Positions 35,134-47,066 of a DNA stretch of 64,000 nucleotides are shown piece after piece. How positions within the stretch are numbered: position 1 is the stretch's first letter; the number at the start of each line of letters is the position of its first letter. The translations under genes and the position numbers were made by a program. The notes beneath the pieces were generated by a model. That model was not told where the DNA came from, made no database searches, and saw only the letters and a list, made by a program, of their open reading frames with translations. The DNA is from Dreissena polymorpha (lineage: Eukaryota > Mollusca > Bivalvia > Myida > Dreissenidae): assembly GCF_020536995.1 (NCBI RefSeq), contig NC_068360.1, positions 1-64,000 on the forward strand. Direction: 5' to 3'.

Positions 35134-35837
35134 CTGTATGAAATAAAGCACTCACTGTCAACAGTGACAAAGTATTTGTATTTTCCTTTCCTTTTTTTTA
35201 CCTCTTGCACTGCATTTCATTGATTAACCAACACTCTATTTACGTTACCTCTGTTTCTGGGAATACAGGTAGTGCTATATTACTACCATCTTAAGTAAGC
35301 AGACACCCCTAGATTTTTACATAATTTTCTGTATTCAGTGGGACTCAAACCTACAGCAGCAAGAGACCCTGGTTAACAAACACACTGCTGTAATGTATAT
35401 GCGATGTATAAGAATTGACATGTGGAAATTTTGAAAGGCTGTGAGGTACCAGGCACACACACAAACAGTAGAATGCTATGTACTCAACTGAACGCATACA
35501 GACAGAGGTATCCATAGTCTATTGTAAAAAACAAACAAATATGAATTAATGACATGGAGGAAGTAATGACCAGAAATGTCTTAAAGGTCTGAAAAGCCAG
35601 CTCATCAGGCCAAATTATCATGGCCTATGATCTCATTTATTATAATAATCAGACTCACCTCTGACGCTTTGGCCTTTGATGCTGATTTTGGAACCAGGAA
35701 TGCTTGAAGGAGACGTTTTCACCAATACTGGATGGCTCATTTTTAGAATCAGTTCATTCTTTATCTGCAAAAAAAGAAACTTCCCTTGTTAATGTATTTT
35801 TTCTGACATAAATTAGGTTTTGCTCTTAAAACAGTTT

Positions 35838-38806
35838 TTATATGGGCGCTTTAGCGCCCGTCTAAAGTGCTTAGTGTGAAATTCAGGTCGATACGACTAG
35901 GTATGATTAACCCAATACCCGGTTGCGTATCCGCGCAAGAAAGAGTTGTATAATTTATGCAAGAGGTTTGTGTTCTCCAATTATGTGTATTCACAAATAG
36001 CAACAATATGTTAATATCGTGTTACATTCAATATTTTCGAACGGTGTTTTATAGAAAAGAATCAATAAACAATGATCGTATTGTACGTGTCGCGGAGGAG
36101 ATTGTTTATGAATGATTAAAATAGTCCACTTTCTGCTGCGTGTGCGTGACGTAGTATTTTCGCTCAGCTCATTCATAAATCTGAGGCTGGCGATAAACTA
36201 AGGGGAGTCCGTGTGAGAATAACGCAGTAGTATAAGGTTACGCTTGTTTATATTCACAGGTCTCAATTAATAATACGTTGACCACGAGTTCAACAATTAT
36301 TACAGGGATACGATAGACAACATAAAAAAATGTTTCATTATCGCTGAAACTGTTAAAAAAATCATTTAAATATAACAATAATATTCTCTAAAAAATGTAG
36401 TCTTGCTGTTTTGAAATAAGGTTTGGAATTTTGTTTTCTAAATAACTTAATTCAAAACACAAGTTTAATTATAGTGTTTTTTACTTGTTAGTCGCATATT
36501 TACCGCATTATAATGTGTGTTATAATAGGCAAACCATACATTAGTAAAATTCAATCTGCCTTCGCACATAGAAGGAATGGGTCAATTAGGTGCTGCGTTT
36601 CCTTTGCTTACTTCAGTTAGAGGTCAATTATTTAAGTAATAGCAATCACAAGGCTACGACTTCAAAGGAATTGCGGAGCTTTCTTACATAATAAAAGTCG
36701 TAGTCGCATGGTATTTGCGTTTTGCGTCCTATTTGGTCACGTGGTTCTTTTTCACGGTTGTTTTGGCATTCATGATATATGAGGCTATTAATAGATGCGT
36801 CTGTCGATAAACAAAGGAAAGTTTACGGGTTATAACAACGCAATAGGTTACGCTCTCGCATACAACTCAATGACGTAGTACAGGTTGTAAAATGAGAGAT
36901 TCGGGAAAAAGTTGACGCTTATTTATATCAAAGACCCATATTATCTATAGGTCAACAATAACTTCAGCGATACGATAGACACAAAAAGTTTCATAATTGC
37001 TAAACCCGAATATAACAAACAATTTATAATAATAATACAAATGCAATAGCAGAAGGTTAGTAGAAGGTTAAGCTTGTTTATATTCACAGTTCTCAATACA
37101 TAAACAGTTGGATATGAGTTCATGAATTACTACAGGCATACTATAGGCAACCTCGAAAATGCTTTTTAATCGCTAAAACCGAAAACAACCTAATATATTA
37201 TATTAAATATATTTATAACAATAAATGTCTTTTAAAAATGTAGTCGGCGTATACGCTGACTTTGAAATAAAGTTAGCAATTTACTTTTCTAAATAATTAA
37301 ATACAATTAAACAAAAGTTTAACTATTGTGTTGTGTTTTTCACTTGTAAGCTGCATATTCACCGCATGAAATGTGTGTTAGCATTGTCAAACCACACATT
37401 AGTGTGAGTAAAATAAAAAAAATACTACGGGAGAGCACTTCATATGTGTCCTCATATGCCTTGTTATGAGTATCTTTCTTCACTATCGAAATATATCGTA
37501 TGTTTATATTTGATTTAAACGCAGTTTTCTTTCGACACATTTAAATCACACGTCAATAGCGCCGTCATGCGAAAATGGGTCTTATGCGTTTCGGCAAGCG
37601 TTTGTTAAACCCATCATGTGCTTTTGCGCAGTCAGGCCATAGGCGATGCTGTTCGCTTTAAAATCACTCAATATGTTATGTTTCTCCTTACCAGAAGGAG
37701 TGATAGCTGAGTGGGCTATTTATATGATGGGCGCATATGGAATAAGACCCATTTTCACATGACGAGGGTCATTACAAATCTCATTGCGAATTGAAAATGC
37801 CACATTTAAGAACAATGCTTTTTGATACAAAATTGAATTGAAAATAGCAAACTTGTTTATAATGGCAGCCTATCCACACATTAAGGAATGATTTCCAGAC
37901 GTGCTGACCAAGTACGGCAAACATTGTGATATGATAAACGATTTTCTCTTATCGTGACACTATACTATTTCGCTAATGATTGTTTTCTCATCTTGGAGGC
38001 GAAAGTGAAATTCTGCGAGATGGATTGTAACGCGTAATTGTAACAGGGCCACAATTTGTGTCGTTTGAGCATACAGAGAGTAGTCCGGAATTCCTTACAC
38101 TGAACAGTGCTACATCCTTTGAATTGAGCACATACGCAGTGATGTAGCAAAAATTCAGAGGTTGTAACTCGAATCAGCTTATTAAATATTCGAAAATATT
38201 CATGCGTGTCTGTTGGCGTTATGTAAAAGTCACTAAGATGAAAACTGAAACAGCTACGCCTAAAAGCGCATGAGTGCTCTATACCTATGTTTATGTTAGC
38301 GTTGTTGACACAGTGTGAACTGCTCGGGTAATAAGTAAAGCATAAACAGCAATGTTTATATACTTTTATTCCTCCATATACAAGATACGAAGATTGTTGT
38401 ATATTTTGAATTTGTATATGGTGTCAAAAATCAAAAGTTTTGTACACGGAACTTTCATTATGAATTTATATTCTTGGTGAGATAGTCATTTGATATAAGA
38501 AAAAAATATTCCTTTAATATGGTGACTGCAAATTTTCTTTATATTAAGTTATCATTACCATTTTCATCATACTTTCTATGCTGTCAGAACTTCCAAAAAG
38601 CATGTTGTTTTTATTTTGTCTTAGTTATTTCTATGAAATAATAAGGATGATAAAAAGTGCACACAAAACTCGACCCGTGCGCTATGACACACACTTTATA
38701 AAGTTGAATGGCGTGTGTTCATTTCAAACTTGCGATTGATTTTCAAAAATGAATTGCGTGTTAAATTATGCAATAGCAAACATCTTCAGTGCCTTCAGCG
38801 CTTTGA
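35838..38806 (-). mobile_element. Large insertion ending in a GCGC hairpin and ATAAAAA
   Basis: About 2.97 kb absent from the 27.7 kb copy, inserted in a T run. On the minus strand it starts TCAAAGCGCTGAAGGCACTG and ends GGGCGCTAAAGCGCCCATA next to TAAAAA, the same kind of hairpin-plus-ATAAAAA end as the ACAAGAG group, with AAAGCGC near both ends. The interior has three degenerate copies of a roughly 90-bp segment (TTTATATTCACAGG, ATACGATAGACA) at about 36,240, 36,910 and 37,065. No recognised frame. Confidence 0.7.
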
Positions 38807-38840
38807 TTTTTAAAGCATGCAGTACATAAACATTATCATA

Positions 38841-40076
38841 CAGCGTTTTTTTTCCCCAAAGGGGAAAGGTACCTGTACCCCTACAATTGGGAATTGTTCG
38901 AGTTGTGAAATCTTTAAATTGGGAAAAAAACGAGTCGCGAAATCAATGAATTGGGAAAAATTCGAGTCACAAAATTGATGAATTGGGAACCTTTAAAATG
39001 CATGTTATCTATCATTAGGGGCTATATTCTGCATCACAAAGCATTTTAAAATCTAGGTTTTGACAGAAAAACTACAGTACGGTTATGATATTTTGACTAT
39101 CGTATCATGTCATGTGAAAATTGTGTTATTGCCACTTCAGTTAGAATGTGCCCGTCAATTGGAAAAAATATCTTTCAGTGATAGGCATAAGCACTGAGGT
39201 TGCATAAAAAATAATATTAATAATTTTGTTTTAGCCCTTAAAAGTCTTACAAGCCCTGCAATGTTTCATGTGAGTTAAATTAAAAACTTAAACACTAAAC
39301 AAAAACAACAACAATGGATCTTGTACTGGTTTGACATCTTTTAACAATAGACAGTAGGAATAGTCACACGTAACAAAAATGAGTTTTTAGAGTGGAATGC
39401 TTTAACAATAATTTTCAAAGGCAAGTCTTATATTTTGTTTTGATTTTTTTTCAAATCATCAAATAAGATATTAAGATCATCTGCCATTAAATGCTTATGT
39501 ATATGTTGTAAATAACTATAGGATTTTACACCCATGTCTCATTTTTAATTTTATGTTAAACTTTTATTTGTTTATATCCGTATCCGAATAGTTACTGTCC
39601 GGATTTGACACTTAAAAAACTATACATAGAAGTAATATGCGCATTTAACTCAATACGGTTACGTTTTTTTTTAATGTCAACGAAAAATTAGTGTTGAGAA
39701 AGTTTATTGATGTAAGGAAGACTGGTCTTAGCGATGGAATTCTTTCACGGGAAATATCGATCACTCGTCGCGGTTATGTAATCCATTCACATTTTACACA
39801 GCGGTTAGAGTTGCGCCCCATTTGAAAAGTTTTGTTTACTTTCTACGCAACAATGTCCGGCGAAAATAAATGGCCGAAAATGAAAGGCTCGACAATATCA
39901 AAAGATATTTCCAGCGAAAATAAAAGGCACTGGCTATTGGGAACGGCACCTAAAATCGTTCGGAACGGTAGATATCGAGATTGGGAAAGGTCCGGTGCTA
40001 AAATTGGGAAGCCTCCGGTAGGCTTTGGGAAAGGTACCGTTCCCCGGTACTAGTTAAAGACAGAAAAAAAACGCTG
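38841..40076. mobile_element. DNA element with CAGCGTTTTTTTTC ends
   Basis: Both ends read CAGCGTTTTTTTTC inward. The subterminal region has GGGGAAAGGTACCTGTACCCC at the left and GGGAAAGGTACCGTTCCCC at the right, and repeated AATTGGGAA motifs. The element is 1,236 bp. A target duplication is not evident, so the superfamily (hAT-like CAG ends) is a guess. A short frame at its right end is not convincing. Confidence 0.65.
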
Positions 40077-40278
40077 ATGTCTATAATTCGCCTACAGACT
40101 TCAGGGTGTTTTTTTTTAGAAAAAGAGGCATGTCTCTGACCTTTTTGTTCTTAAACACATGAACAAGTATGATATTAAAGTCAAAGTCCTAAATTAAGTT
40201 GCAGGGGTAGATCTAATAATGGGAAATGTTTTCAACTGGGAACGGGGAACGATGTTAATAATGTGATATCAATTTCAT

Positions 40279-41908
40279 CAGTGTCCGACAAATCCATTGC
40301 CCGGAGCCCGGGGGCTACCGAAATTTTTCATGGGGCTACTGAAATTTTCCAGCTGACGCCTGCCAGGCTACTATAAATCTTTAAGAGCGGTAGCCCGTTT
40401 TATTGACAGACAAACGCAGAATAAACACGCTGACCATGTTTTTCTACACCGTGTATTGCTTATAATCCGATAACAAAGTACAATCAATTATCTAATCAGT
40501 CACCGATCACTTGCGGTAATGTCGTAAACAGTAACAGTGTATTTTAATCATTCAATCAGAATCAACATTTGTCGTCTGCTAATAATATAATGAGAGCCGG
40601 TTGGATAGTTGGCGCACATGATGCAACATCATTTCGCAGTTTGGAATTCTTTGTTAACCGCAACAATGAGTTATAGCGACAATGTTTTTGATGTCGTTAA
40701 ATATCCAAGGACGCCGAACATTAAATAAATCAAAACAATGGCGGATTCTTCAAAACAGTAACGAAACCGAAAATGAATATTAATAAGAACCGTGTGAACG
40801 CGGTTAACACCTGCTAATTAGTTTGCATTGTAAATTAATAATTGGATTAAATGACTGTAATCAATAATCCCATATATGCCCAATTTATATTTTTTAAACC
40901 AAATTATGGGAGGGTAATATAGACAATAAGAGTCGTAAACACAAACATTTGAAATTTTCTAAAGTGTCAAATGAATTTCGGCATATGGTTCTATTTTAAG
41001 ATATGATGAAATAAGCTCCCAATCAGGACCGTTCAATTGCAACACACGTATATCACCTGCCACGATTTGCACTCGTTGTGTACAGCTATTTTAGGTTATA
41101 AATTCTACATTTAATAAATGAATTTCTTTGTCCAGATAAAAAGCGCGAAAAAATTGGCATGGATGTATTTATTTGTAAATAAAAATTTCGTAGCGGGTAG
41201 AACATTGAGATCATTTAATTTCCATTAAAAGTTTCGTTGTGAATTTCAACTAAAGTACCGGGGTATCTCGCGAATTATTTGGCATTGACATTTCCTCTTA
41301 ACAAAATATAACAAAATATAAAGTAAACACGCTGTATTGTTACCGTTACATTGTATCAGTTCCTTCATTATTGAAACAATTATTGTATTGTATACTGACT
41401 GCACACAAGTGTCGTAACATACGGATGCAATACGTAAATTCGGACAGTACTTAAAGTCGGACACAAGTAAATAAATGATTTAATACTCTTGATTTCTTGA
41501 AACTTGGTATTTGTTGTTGGGCGATTGCATTGACACGAGTCAATGGTATTGATCATCTAAACGCTTTATTTACGTTTCCAACTTAACGTGCTGTCCGAAT
41601 TTAAGAACACATACATGTGCACATACATGTAATATCTACCTTTAGTATATGATTTTCTTTGGTTCATTTACATTTAAGTATACAGTGCCTTTACTGTAAC
41701 ATTAATTAACGATATTGACTGTGTACATCAGACTACTTGCTGTTTTATGTATATATATGTATACATATTATGTATATGTAAATGAAGAAATAAAATAAAG
41801 ATGAAAACCTGCCTCTTATCATTTTGTAGGAAAATTTTATGGGCTACCAAATATTTTTATTGGTAGCCCAGTGGGCTACCTGAAAAATAAGAAATTTGCC
41901 GGACACTG
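40279..41908. mobile_element. hAT-like element with CAGTGTCCG ends
   Basis: Ends CAGTGTCCGACAAAT and CAGTGTCCGGCAAAT (inward), flanked by ATTTCAT on both sides, an imperfect 7-8 bp target duplication. GGGCTACC segments are repeated near both ends (at 40,310 and 41,840-41,880). 1,630 bp, no transposase frame seen. The interior near 40,860-41,060 resembles the interior of the 26.0 kb hAT element. Confidence 0.75.
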
Positions 41909-42014
41909 ATTTCATGATGAATGGGTTGACGATCTAGATCTGCTACAGTATTTGAAGGGAAAGGTGCGGCAGCTGACGATTGTCTACTTTCACTTTCACA
42001 ATAATCCGACAGTA

Positions 42015-42254
42015 TTAATCGATGTTGCTTACATGTACCTCCGAATCCTGCTGGGTTTCAACGGTTTTTGATGATTCGTTCTTAAAAAATGCGTCAACGC
42101 AATTAATATTTTCCGAGTCCGAACGTTTTATTTTGTTCGTGTACGCCAATTGACTTTTTTCTGTTTTAATGTTTATATCTTGGCTTTCACATAACCCAGA
42201 TGAAAATTCGACTGGTTTCCAGTAATTAATTGACAAAACATCCTTCTTGCCCAA
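42015..42254 (-). CDS. Open frame with coding-like composition
   Basis: A minus-strand frame of about 79 codons lies just outside the hAT-like element ending at 41,908. It is rich in Lys, Glu, Asn and Ser (for example KSQLAYTNKIKRSDSENINC) and could end at a donor GGAG|gtacat at about 42,035. A possible acceptor is ctggaaaccag at about 42,210. No ATG is clear. Phases (1 to 0) do not fit the main gene. It may be an exon of another gene or an old transposase piece. Confidence 0.3.
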   Translation of the reverse strand: MGKKDVLSINYWKPVEFSSGLCESQDINIKTEKSQLAYTNKIKRSDSENINCVDAFFKNESSKTVETQQDSEVHVSNID

Positions 42255-42370
42255 GACCGGAATCCAGTAAAATAGTCACATGATTAATACGATTAGTTGC
42301 CCGGTTTCCATGATGTAATTTAAGAGCTATATATAGAATCACTGGGATTCCCAGATTTGAGTGTTCGTCG

Positions 42371-42625
42371 GGAGAGAGAGAGAGAGGGAGAGAGAGAGCG
42401 AGATCGTTGTACATGGTACAAATTGGATAAGTGTCGACTTCCCAAAAGAAAAAAAACATTTCTTTGAGGGTAAAATATTATATTTTGGTGAAAAATTATA
42501 TTTTGGGCGGGGAAATAGTAGTTTTGAGGGGAAATAGTAGTTTTAAGGGAAAAATTCTGGTAGGGGAAGACGCCGAATATCGGCGTCACTTTCTTAGTAA
42601 AAAAAAAAACCCTGATGAGATACAC
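42371..42625. repeat. (GA)n tract, short G/T repeats and a GACGCC hairpin
   Basis: A (GA)n run at 42,371-42,402 is followed by irregular 20-bp repeats built on TATTTTGGGG/TAGTTTTGAGG, and a perfect hairpin GACGCCGA-ATA-TCGGCGTC at about 42,569-42,587. A fragment of the CACATGCATGCCAAAT core follows at 42,620. Confidence 0.7.
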
Positions 42626-43124
42626 ATGCATGCCAAATGTGCTGACAATTGAGCCACAGGGTTTTTGATAAGAATTGACCTCATTACCTTGGTTTTGAAC
42701 AAACACGACCCAGATTTAAACTTGACCTAAATATTACGCTCATTTCGTAGTAAGATTGTGTCATTATTGTTGCCTCTAGAACAGCAAAAAACGTTCTTTT
42801 ATAAGATTCGAACTTGAGACCCTGTATCAAAGTCACCCTAAATATTGTTTATATAATCATTTTGAGAGATATTGTTCAAAGGTGCATTTACAGATATGGC
42901 CTGTAAAGTGGCAAAAAGCTCAAAGCTGACAGTCCATACACACATTTAACACTGGAAGCTGCCTGATAAAGACATAGGTTTATCAAAGTAGCTTGTTATG
43001 AGCATTTTGTGTTAAGGTGCTCTAAAATACAGACAGATGCTCAACTATGTTTTTTTGACAGGAAAGGAATACAAAATAACAGACGCAGCCACTGTGAATA
43101 AATGCAAGTTTGATGAATACAGAC

Positions 43125-43188
43125 TTGCCTCCTCTTCCTCGCAGAGGTGTGATCTGGCTGTCATCATTTCTTCACTATCATCATGCTG
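43125..43188 (-). CDS. Candidate acidic exon
   Basis: The acceptor cttgttttattttgcag is strong. The phase 0 frame reads QHDDSEEMMTARSHLCEEEE. Two donors are possible. A GC donor, GAG|gcaagt, which fits the known GC-AG consensus, would end the exon at 43,129 in phase 0. GCAA|gtctgt would end it at 43,125 in phase 1, which is what exon A needs. Entry in phase 0 matches the 47.0 kb exon. The acidic content and position just 5' of the acidic exon array fit one gene. The plus-strand open frame over it is a shadow. Confidence 0.45.
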
Positions 43189-43297
43189 CTGCAAAATAAA
43201 ACAAGGCCTCAATATTACAACAGTTCTTTGAAGATCACCTTACATAATATTTATCTACCAATTCTTAAATGATAGTGCCAAATTAAATTTCAAATCG

Positions 43298-43495
43298 GGG
43301 AGGTCACTTTGGCATAGTGACTATGGTGTCCATTTAGCAAGGGGAAGGTCAGAGGTTTGATCCCTTCTGTGGCAGCATTTGCTAGTTCTCCTCAAACACA
43401 CCAAGTAATGGTTCCACCCAGGACACAGACTCAAAAGTGTTTCTATAAGCCTAAGGATTTAATTGCATTCGTGCTAAATAAATAAAAAAATACAC
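43298..43495 (+). mobile_element. tRNA-derived SINE
   Basis: Head GGTCACTTTGGCATAGTGAC with B box AGGTTTGATCCC, then the tail with CACACCAAGTAATGGTTCC and AGTGTTTCTATAAGCCTAAG. It is homologous to the second half of the composite at 6,558-6,750. It ends in an A-rich tract, AAATAAATAAAAAAATAC. No clear target duplication was seen. Confidence 0.7.
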
Positions 43496-43812
43496 AAGGT
43501 TTTGACAGTATCGCAGACAATACAGGATTCCACTAACTTTTGAGTGAAAACCCTTATCATTTGAAACACACACATTCCCTTAACACTGCTCTTTATCGGT
43601 CCATTTCTTTAATGTTTCATAATGAAATTTCCAATGTTCAGATGAAGGGCAACAGGTAAGATTGTATGTCAATGCATTTTTCACTACAGCTTTTTGTAAC
43701 AATACGATTTTTTCCCTCATAACTATTTGTCAATTAGTTTTTGACAAAACACTTACATGATATTTGATCCTATGCATCATTGTACCATTATTGTGCTTTA
43801 CTATATTGTCCT

Positions 43813-44331
43813 TTAAAGAGGCCTTTTCACAGATTTTGGCATGTTTTGAAGTTTGTCATTAAATGCTTTATATCGATAAATGTTAACATTGGATCTCAAA
43901 ATCGCCAGTAAAAAATCAAGAACAAAATTTGAAGAAAAAAGAAAAAAAGTAAACCTCAGCAGGGCTCGAATCACTGACCCCTGGATGTCCTGGAGTAAAA
44001 TCGTATGACCTAGACCACTCGGCCATGCTTTCAGATACAATGGTCTATGCGTTTTATACTCTATATAAGTAATCCTCGTAGTTTCACAAAATAAAGCGAC
44101 AACAACAGAACTCTCCAAACTATTAATTAATTTCGCGTTTCAACGCTTTATAGTTTTTAGGTTTTTAAATCGTCAAAAACTGCATATAATGGCTATTTTG
44201 GAGCATGGTAAATGTTCAGTATCACTGTTCCTCACAAATAAAATTTACACCAAAATTTATGAATCTTATACAACTTTTTTCAATTTTGTCAATTTGCCCA
44301 AACGTGAAAAGGCCCCTTTAAAATATCGCAT
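43813..44331. mobile_element. TTAA-flanked MITE containing a tRNA-like segment
   Basis: Ends AGAGGCCTTTTCAC and AGGGGCCTTTTCAC (inward) with TTAA on both sides. Inside, on the minus strand, lie a tRNA-like A box GGCCGAGTGGTCTAGG (44,009-44,024) and B box GATTCGAGCCC (43,962-43,972), Leu/Ser-type in layout. The element thus joins DNA-transposon ends to a tRNA-derived core. I recognise this family from other bivalves. No protein frame. Confidence 0.8.
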
Positions 44332-44646
44332 GATCCATCCCTAGCCCTTACTGTTTTAATGTTACCTTTCATATTGATGTTGTACTAAAGGCGCATTTTT
44401 CTATCGCCACCTGTGCGATTTAAACTGAGAGTAGTTCACCTTTCCGGACGGTTCGGGTCGCGTAGGGAATTTGTTAAATACTAAATAGTGGGCGCGCATG
44501 CTGATCACGGAAGTTTCCTAGCCATACGGAGCGAAATAGAATAACGTGCGCGACTAAGAATTGATAGCAATGGGTTTTCCCTTTTTCATAATTGTTTTAT
44601 GTACATTTTATTTTTATAAATCGTTTTATGGCAAACCTTAATTAAA

Positions 44647-46819
44647 ACAAGAGCACCGCCTTGTGGGTGCAGACCGCTCATCTATTTTCTTTTAAAAGGT
44701 GAAGGGACTGTCATTTTCAATCACAAAGGAGGGAGGGGTGGAGTGAAGAGGGGTGTATAGTGTGGGGGAGTGGACATTTATTACATTATCTTCCAAAAAT
44801 GCGGAAAAAAAATTAATTAATCGGGGAGATTGTGAGATGATCTTAAAAAAAAAAGAAAAAAAAAATGAGGGGGGGGGGGGGGGGGGGGGGAGGGGGGTAT
44901 TGTTGGGTGCGTTTAAAAAAAAAATAGGGGGGTGGGGTGGGGGGGGTGGTTTGTGAGATGATCTGAAAAAAAAAAAATTAGTGGGGGGGGGGGAGGGGGG
45001 AATTCCGGGGGGGGGGGGGGGGAGGGGGTATTCTTGGGTGCGAAGGCGGAGTATTTAAAACATAAAAAATAAAAAATACATTTGTTTTTGTTAACCGTTT
45101 CAAAAAAAAAATTGAGGCTTGGGTGGGGGGTGGGGGGGGGGGGGGGGGGGGGGTATGTATCGTGTGAGGTTGTGGTTGGTCATTGTGAGATGATCTTAAA
45201 AAAAAATAATTGTGGAGGGGAGAATTCGGGGGGGGGGGGGGGGGGGGGGGGGGGGAGGGGGGGATGAGGGGAAGGTATTCTTGGGGCGATGTATGATGGT
45301 TATTTCAAACCTAATAATAAAAATAAAATATTTGGTTTTTTTTACTGTTTCAAAAAACAATTGGGGGTGGGGGGGGGGGGGGTGGGGGGGGGGGGGGTGG
45401 GGGTAAAGTTATATTGTGAGGGTGTGGTGGTCATTTTGTGCTTTGATCTTAAAAAAAAAAATAGGGGGGATTCGGGTGGGGGGATTCGAAGGGGGGGGTG
45501 GGTATAGTTTAGTGTGAGGGTTGTGGTGGTCATTTGTGAGCTGATGTTAAAAAAATTCATAGGGGGGGGGGGGGGGGGGAGTGATTCGGGAGGGGGGGAG
45601 GGGGAAGGGCACGGGGGATGGTTTGGGTGGAGTCTATTGTGGTATGTCAGGTAAGAGTAGTTTTGTCAAAGTATCAATCAAATCTAATCATAAATAATTA
45701 AGTTATGGCATTTTTAGCAAAATTTAATAATTTCACCTTGAGAGTCAAGGTCATTCAAAGGTCAAGGTAAAATTCAACTTGCCTGATACAGTAACCTCAT
45801 GATAGCATGAAAGTATTTGAAGTTTGAAAGCAATAGCCTTGATACTTTAGAAGTAAAGTGGATCGAAACACAAAATTTAACCATATATTCAAAGTTACTA
45901 AGTCAAAAAAGGGCCATTATTCTGTAAAAATGACAGCCAGAGTTATGCAACTTGTCCTTTTACTGTACCCTTATGATAGTTTGCGAGTATTCCAAGTATG
46001 AAAGCAATATCTATGATACTTTAGGGGTAAAGTGGACCAAAACACAAAACTTAACCAAATTTTCAATTTTCTAAGTATAAAGGGCCCATAAATCCTGCCA
46101 AATACCAGTCAGAGTTACATAACTTTGCCTGCACAGTCCCCTAATGATAGTTAATAAGTGTTGAAGGTATGAAAACAATAGCTTTGATACTGTAGGAATA
46201 AAGTGGACCTAAACACAAAACTTAAACAAATTTTAAATTTTCTAAGTATAAAAAGGGCACATAATTCTGTCAAAATGCCAGTCAAAATACATTACTTTGC
46301 CTGCACAGTCCCCTTATGATAGTTAGCAAGTGTTGCAAGTATGAAAGCAATAGCTTTGATACTTACGGACTAAAATGGACCTAAACACAAAACTTAACCA
46401 AAAATTTTAATTTTCTAAGTATAAAAAGGGCACATAATTCTGTCAAAATGCACGCCAGAGTTATCTAACTTTGCCTGCCCAGTCCCCTTATGATAGTAAG
46501 TAAGTGTACCAAGTTTGAATGCAATAGCATTGATACTTACTGAGAAAAGTGGACCTAAACGCAAAACTTAACCAAAATTTTCAATTTTCTAAGTATAAAA
46601 AGGGCACATAATTCAGTCAAAATGCACGCCAGAGTTATCTAACTTTGCCTGCCCAGTCCTCTCATGATAGTAAGTAAGTGTACCAAGTTTGAATGCAATA
46701 GCATTGACACTTTCTGAGAAAAGTGGACCTTAACGCAAAACTTAACCGGACGCCAACGCCGACGCCAAGGTGATGACAATAGCTCATAATTTTTTTTCAA
46801 AAAATAGATGAGCTAAAAA
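44647..46819 (+). mobile_element. ACAAGAG-type element with poly-G tracts and five cores
   Basis: Starts ACAAGAGCACCGCCTTGTGG (hairpin GCACCGC/GTGGGTGC) with GCTCATCTATTTTCTTTT, and ends AAAAAATAGATGAGCTAAAAA, complementary to it. The 5' third is an array of poly-G and poly-A runs (44,840-45,640). The rest holds about five cores of about 172 bp with TTTTCTAAGTATAAAAAGGG, then a GACGCC tract. A second copy is at 60.3 kb on the same strand. Confidence 0.85.
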
Positions 46820-47012
46820 GATAAAATAATCCTTATCATAATTCAAACTCTACTTAAGGTAAGATTATTATCATTTGGGGTATTTACCATACTCTAGCTG
46901 TCTATTATGTGACTTTCAAAATAGCCTCACAAAAGTGGATAATGTAACCTTGACCTTTGAATACAGAGATAATAAAATACAAAAAGTTTCAATAAAAGAA
47001 CAAAGATCTTAC

Positions 47013-47066
47013 AGGCAACAGTTGGTGCACTTCTTGCATACTTTTCTTCAGAACACCAAACTGCTC
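47013..47066 (-). CDS. 54-bp coiled-coil exon
   Basis: The acceptor is atatatctccag and the donor GCCT|gtaagatc. In phase 0 it encodes 18 residues, EQFGVLKKSMQEVHQLLP. Joined to the 48.7 kb exon, hydrophobic residues fall at regular 3-4 spacing (Leu, Met, Phe, Leu, Met, Val, Leu) across the splice junction, as expected for a coiled coil. A phase 1-1 frame is also open but lacks such a pattern. No domain is named. Confidence 0.55.

Larger units (their letters stand above)
31496..38840. repeat. Second duplicated array block, copy 2
   Basis: Matches 22,431-27,787 but has one tandem core fewer in the inner element (33,751-34,479), lacks the hAT insertion, and is split by about 2.97 kb at 35,838-38,806. 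Similarity resumes for about 34 bp (AAAGCATGCAGTACATAAAC and on) and ends at 38,840, where another element begins. The first 400 bp carry several one- or two-base insertions relative to copy 1. Confidence 0.9.

Noticed and set aside
40100-40140. CAGGGTGTTTTTTTT as a further transposon end
   Set aside because: I found no matching inverted end downstream.
42226-42459. Short minus-strand frame with LLDSG, reminiscent of an aspartyl protease
   Set aside because: A single short motif in a frame that crosses a (GA)n tract; no other element parts or flanking repeats were found.
44753-45560. Several Gly-rich or Pro-rich frames
   Set aside because: They are translations of poly-G tracts in a mobile element.
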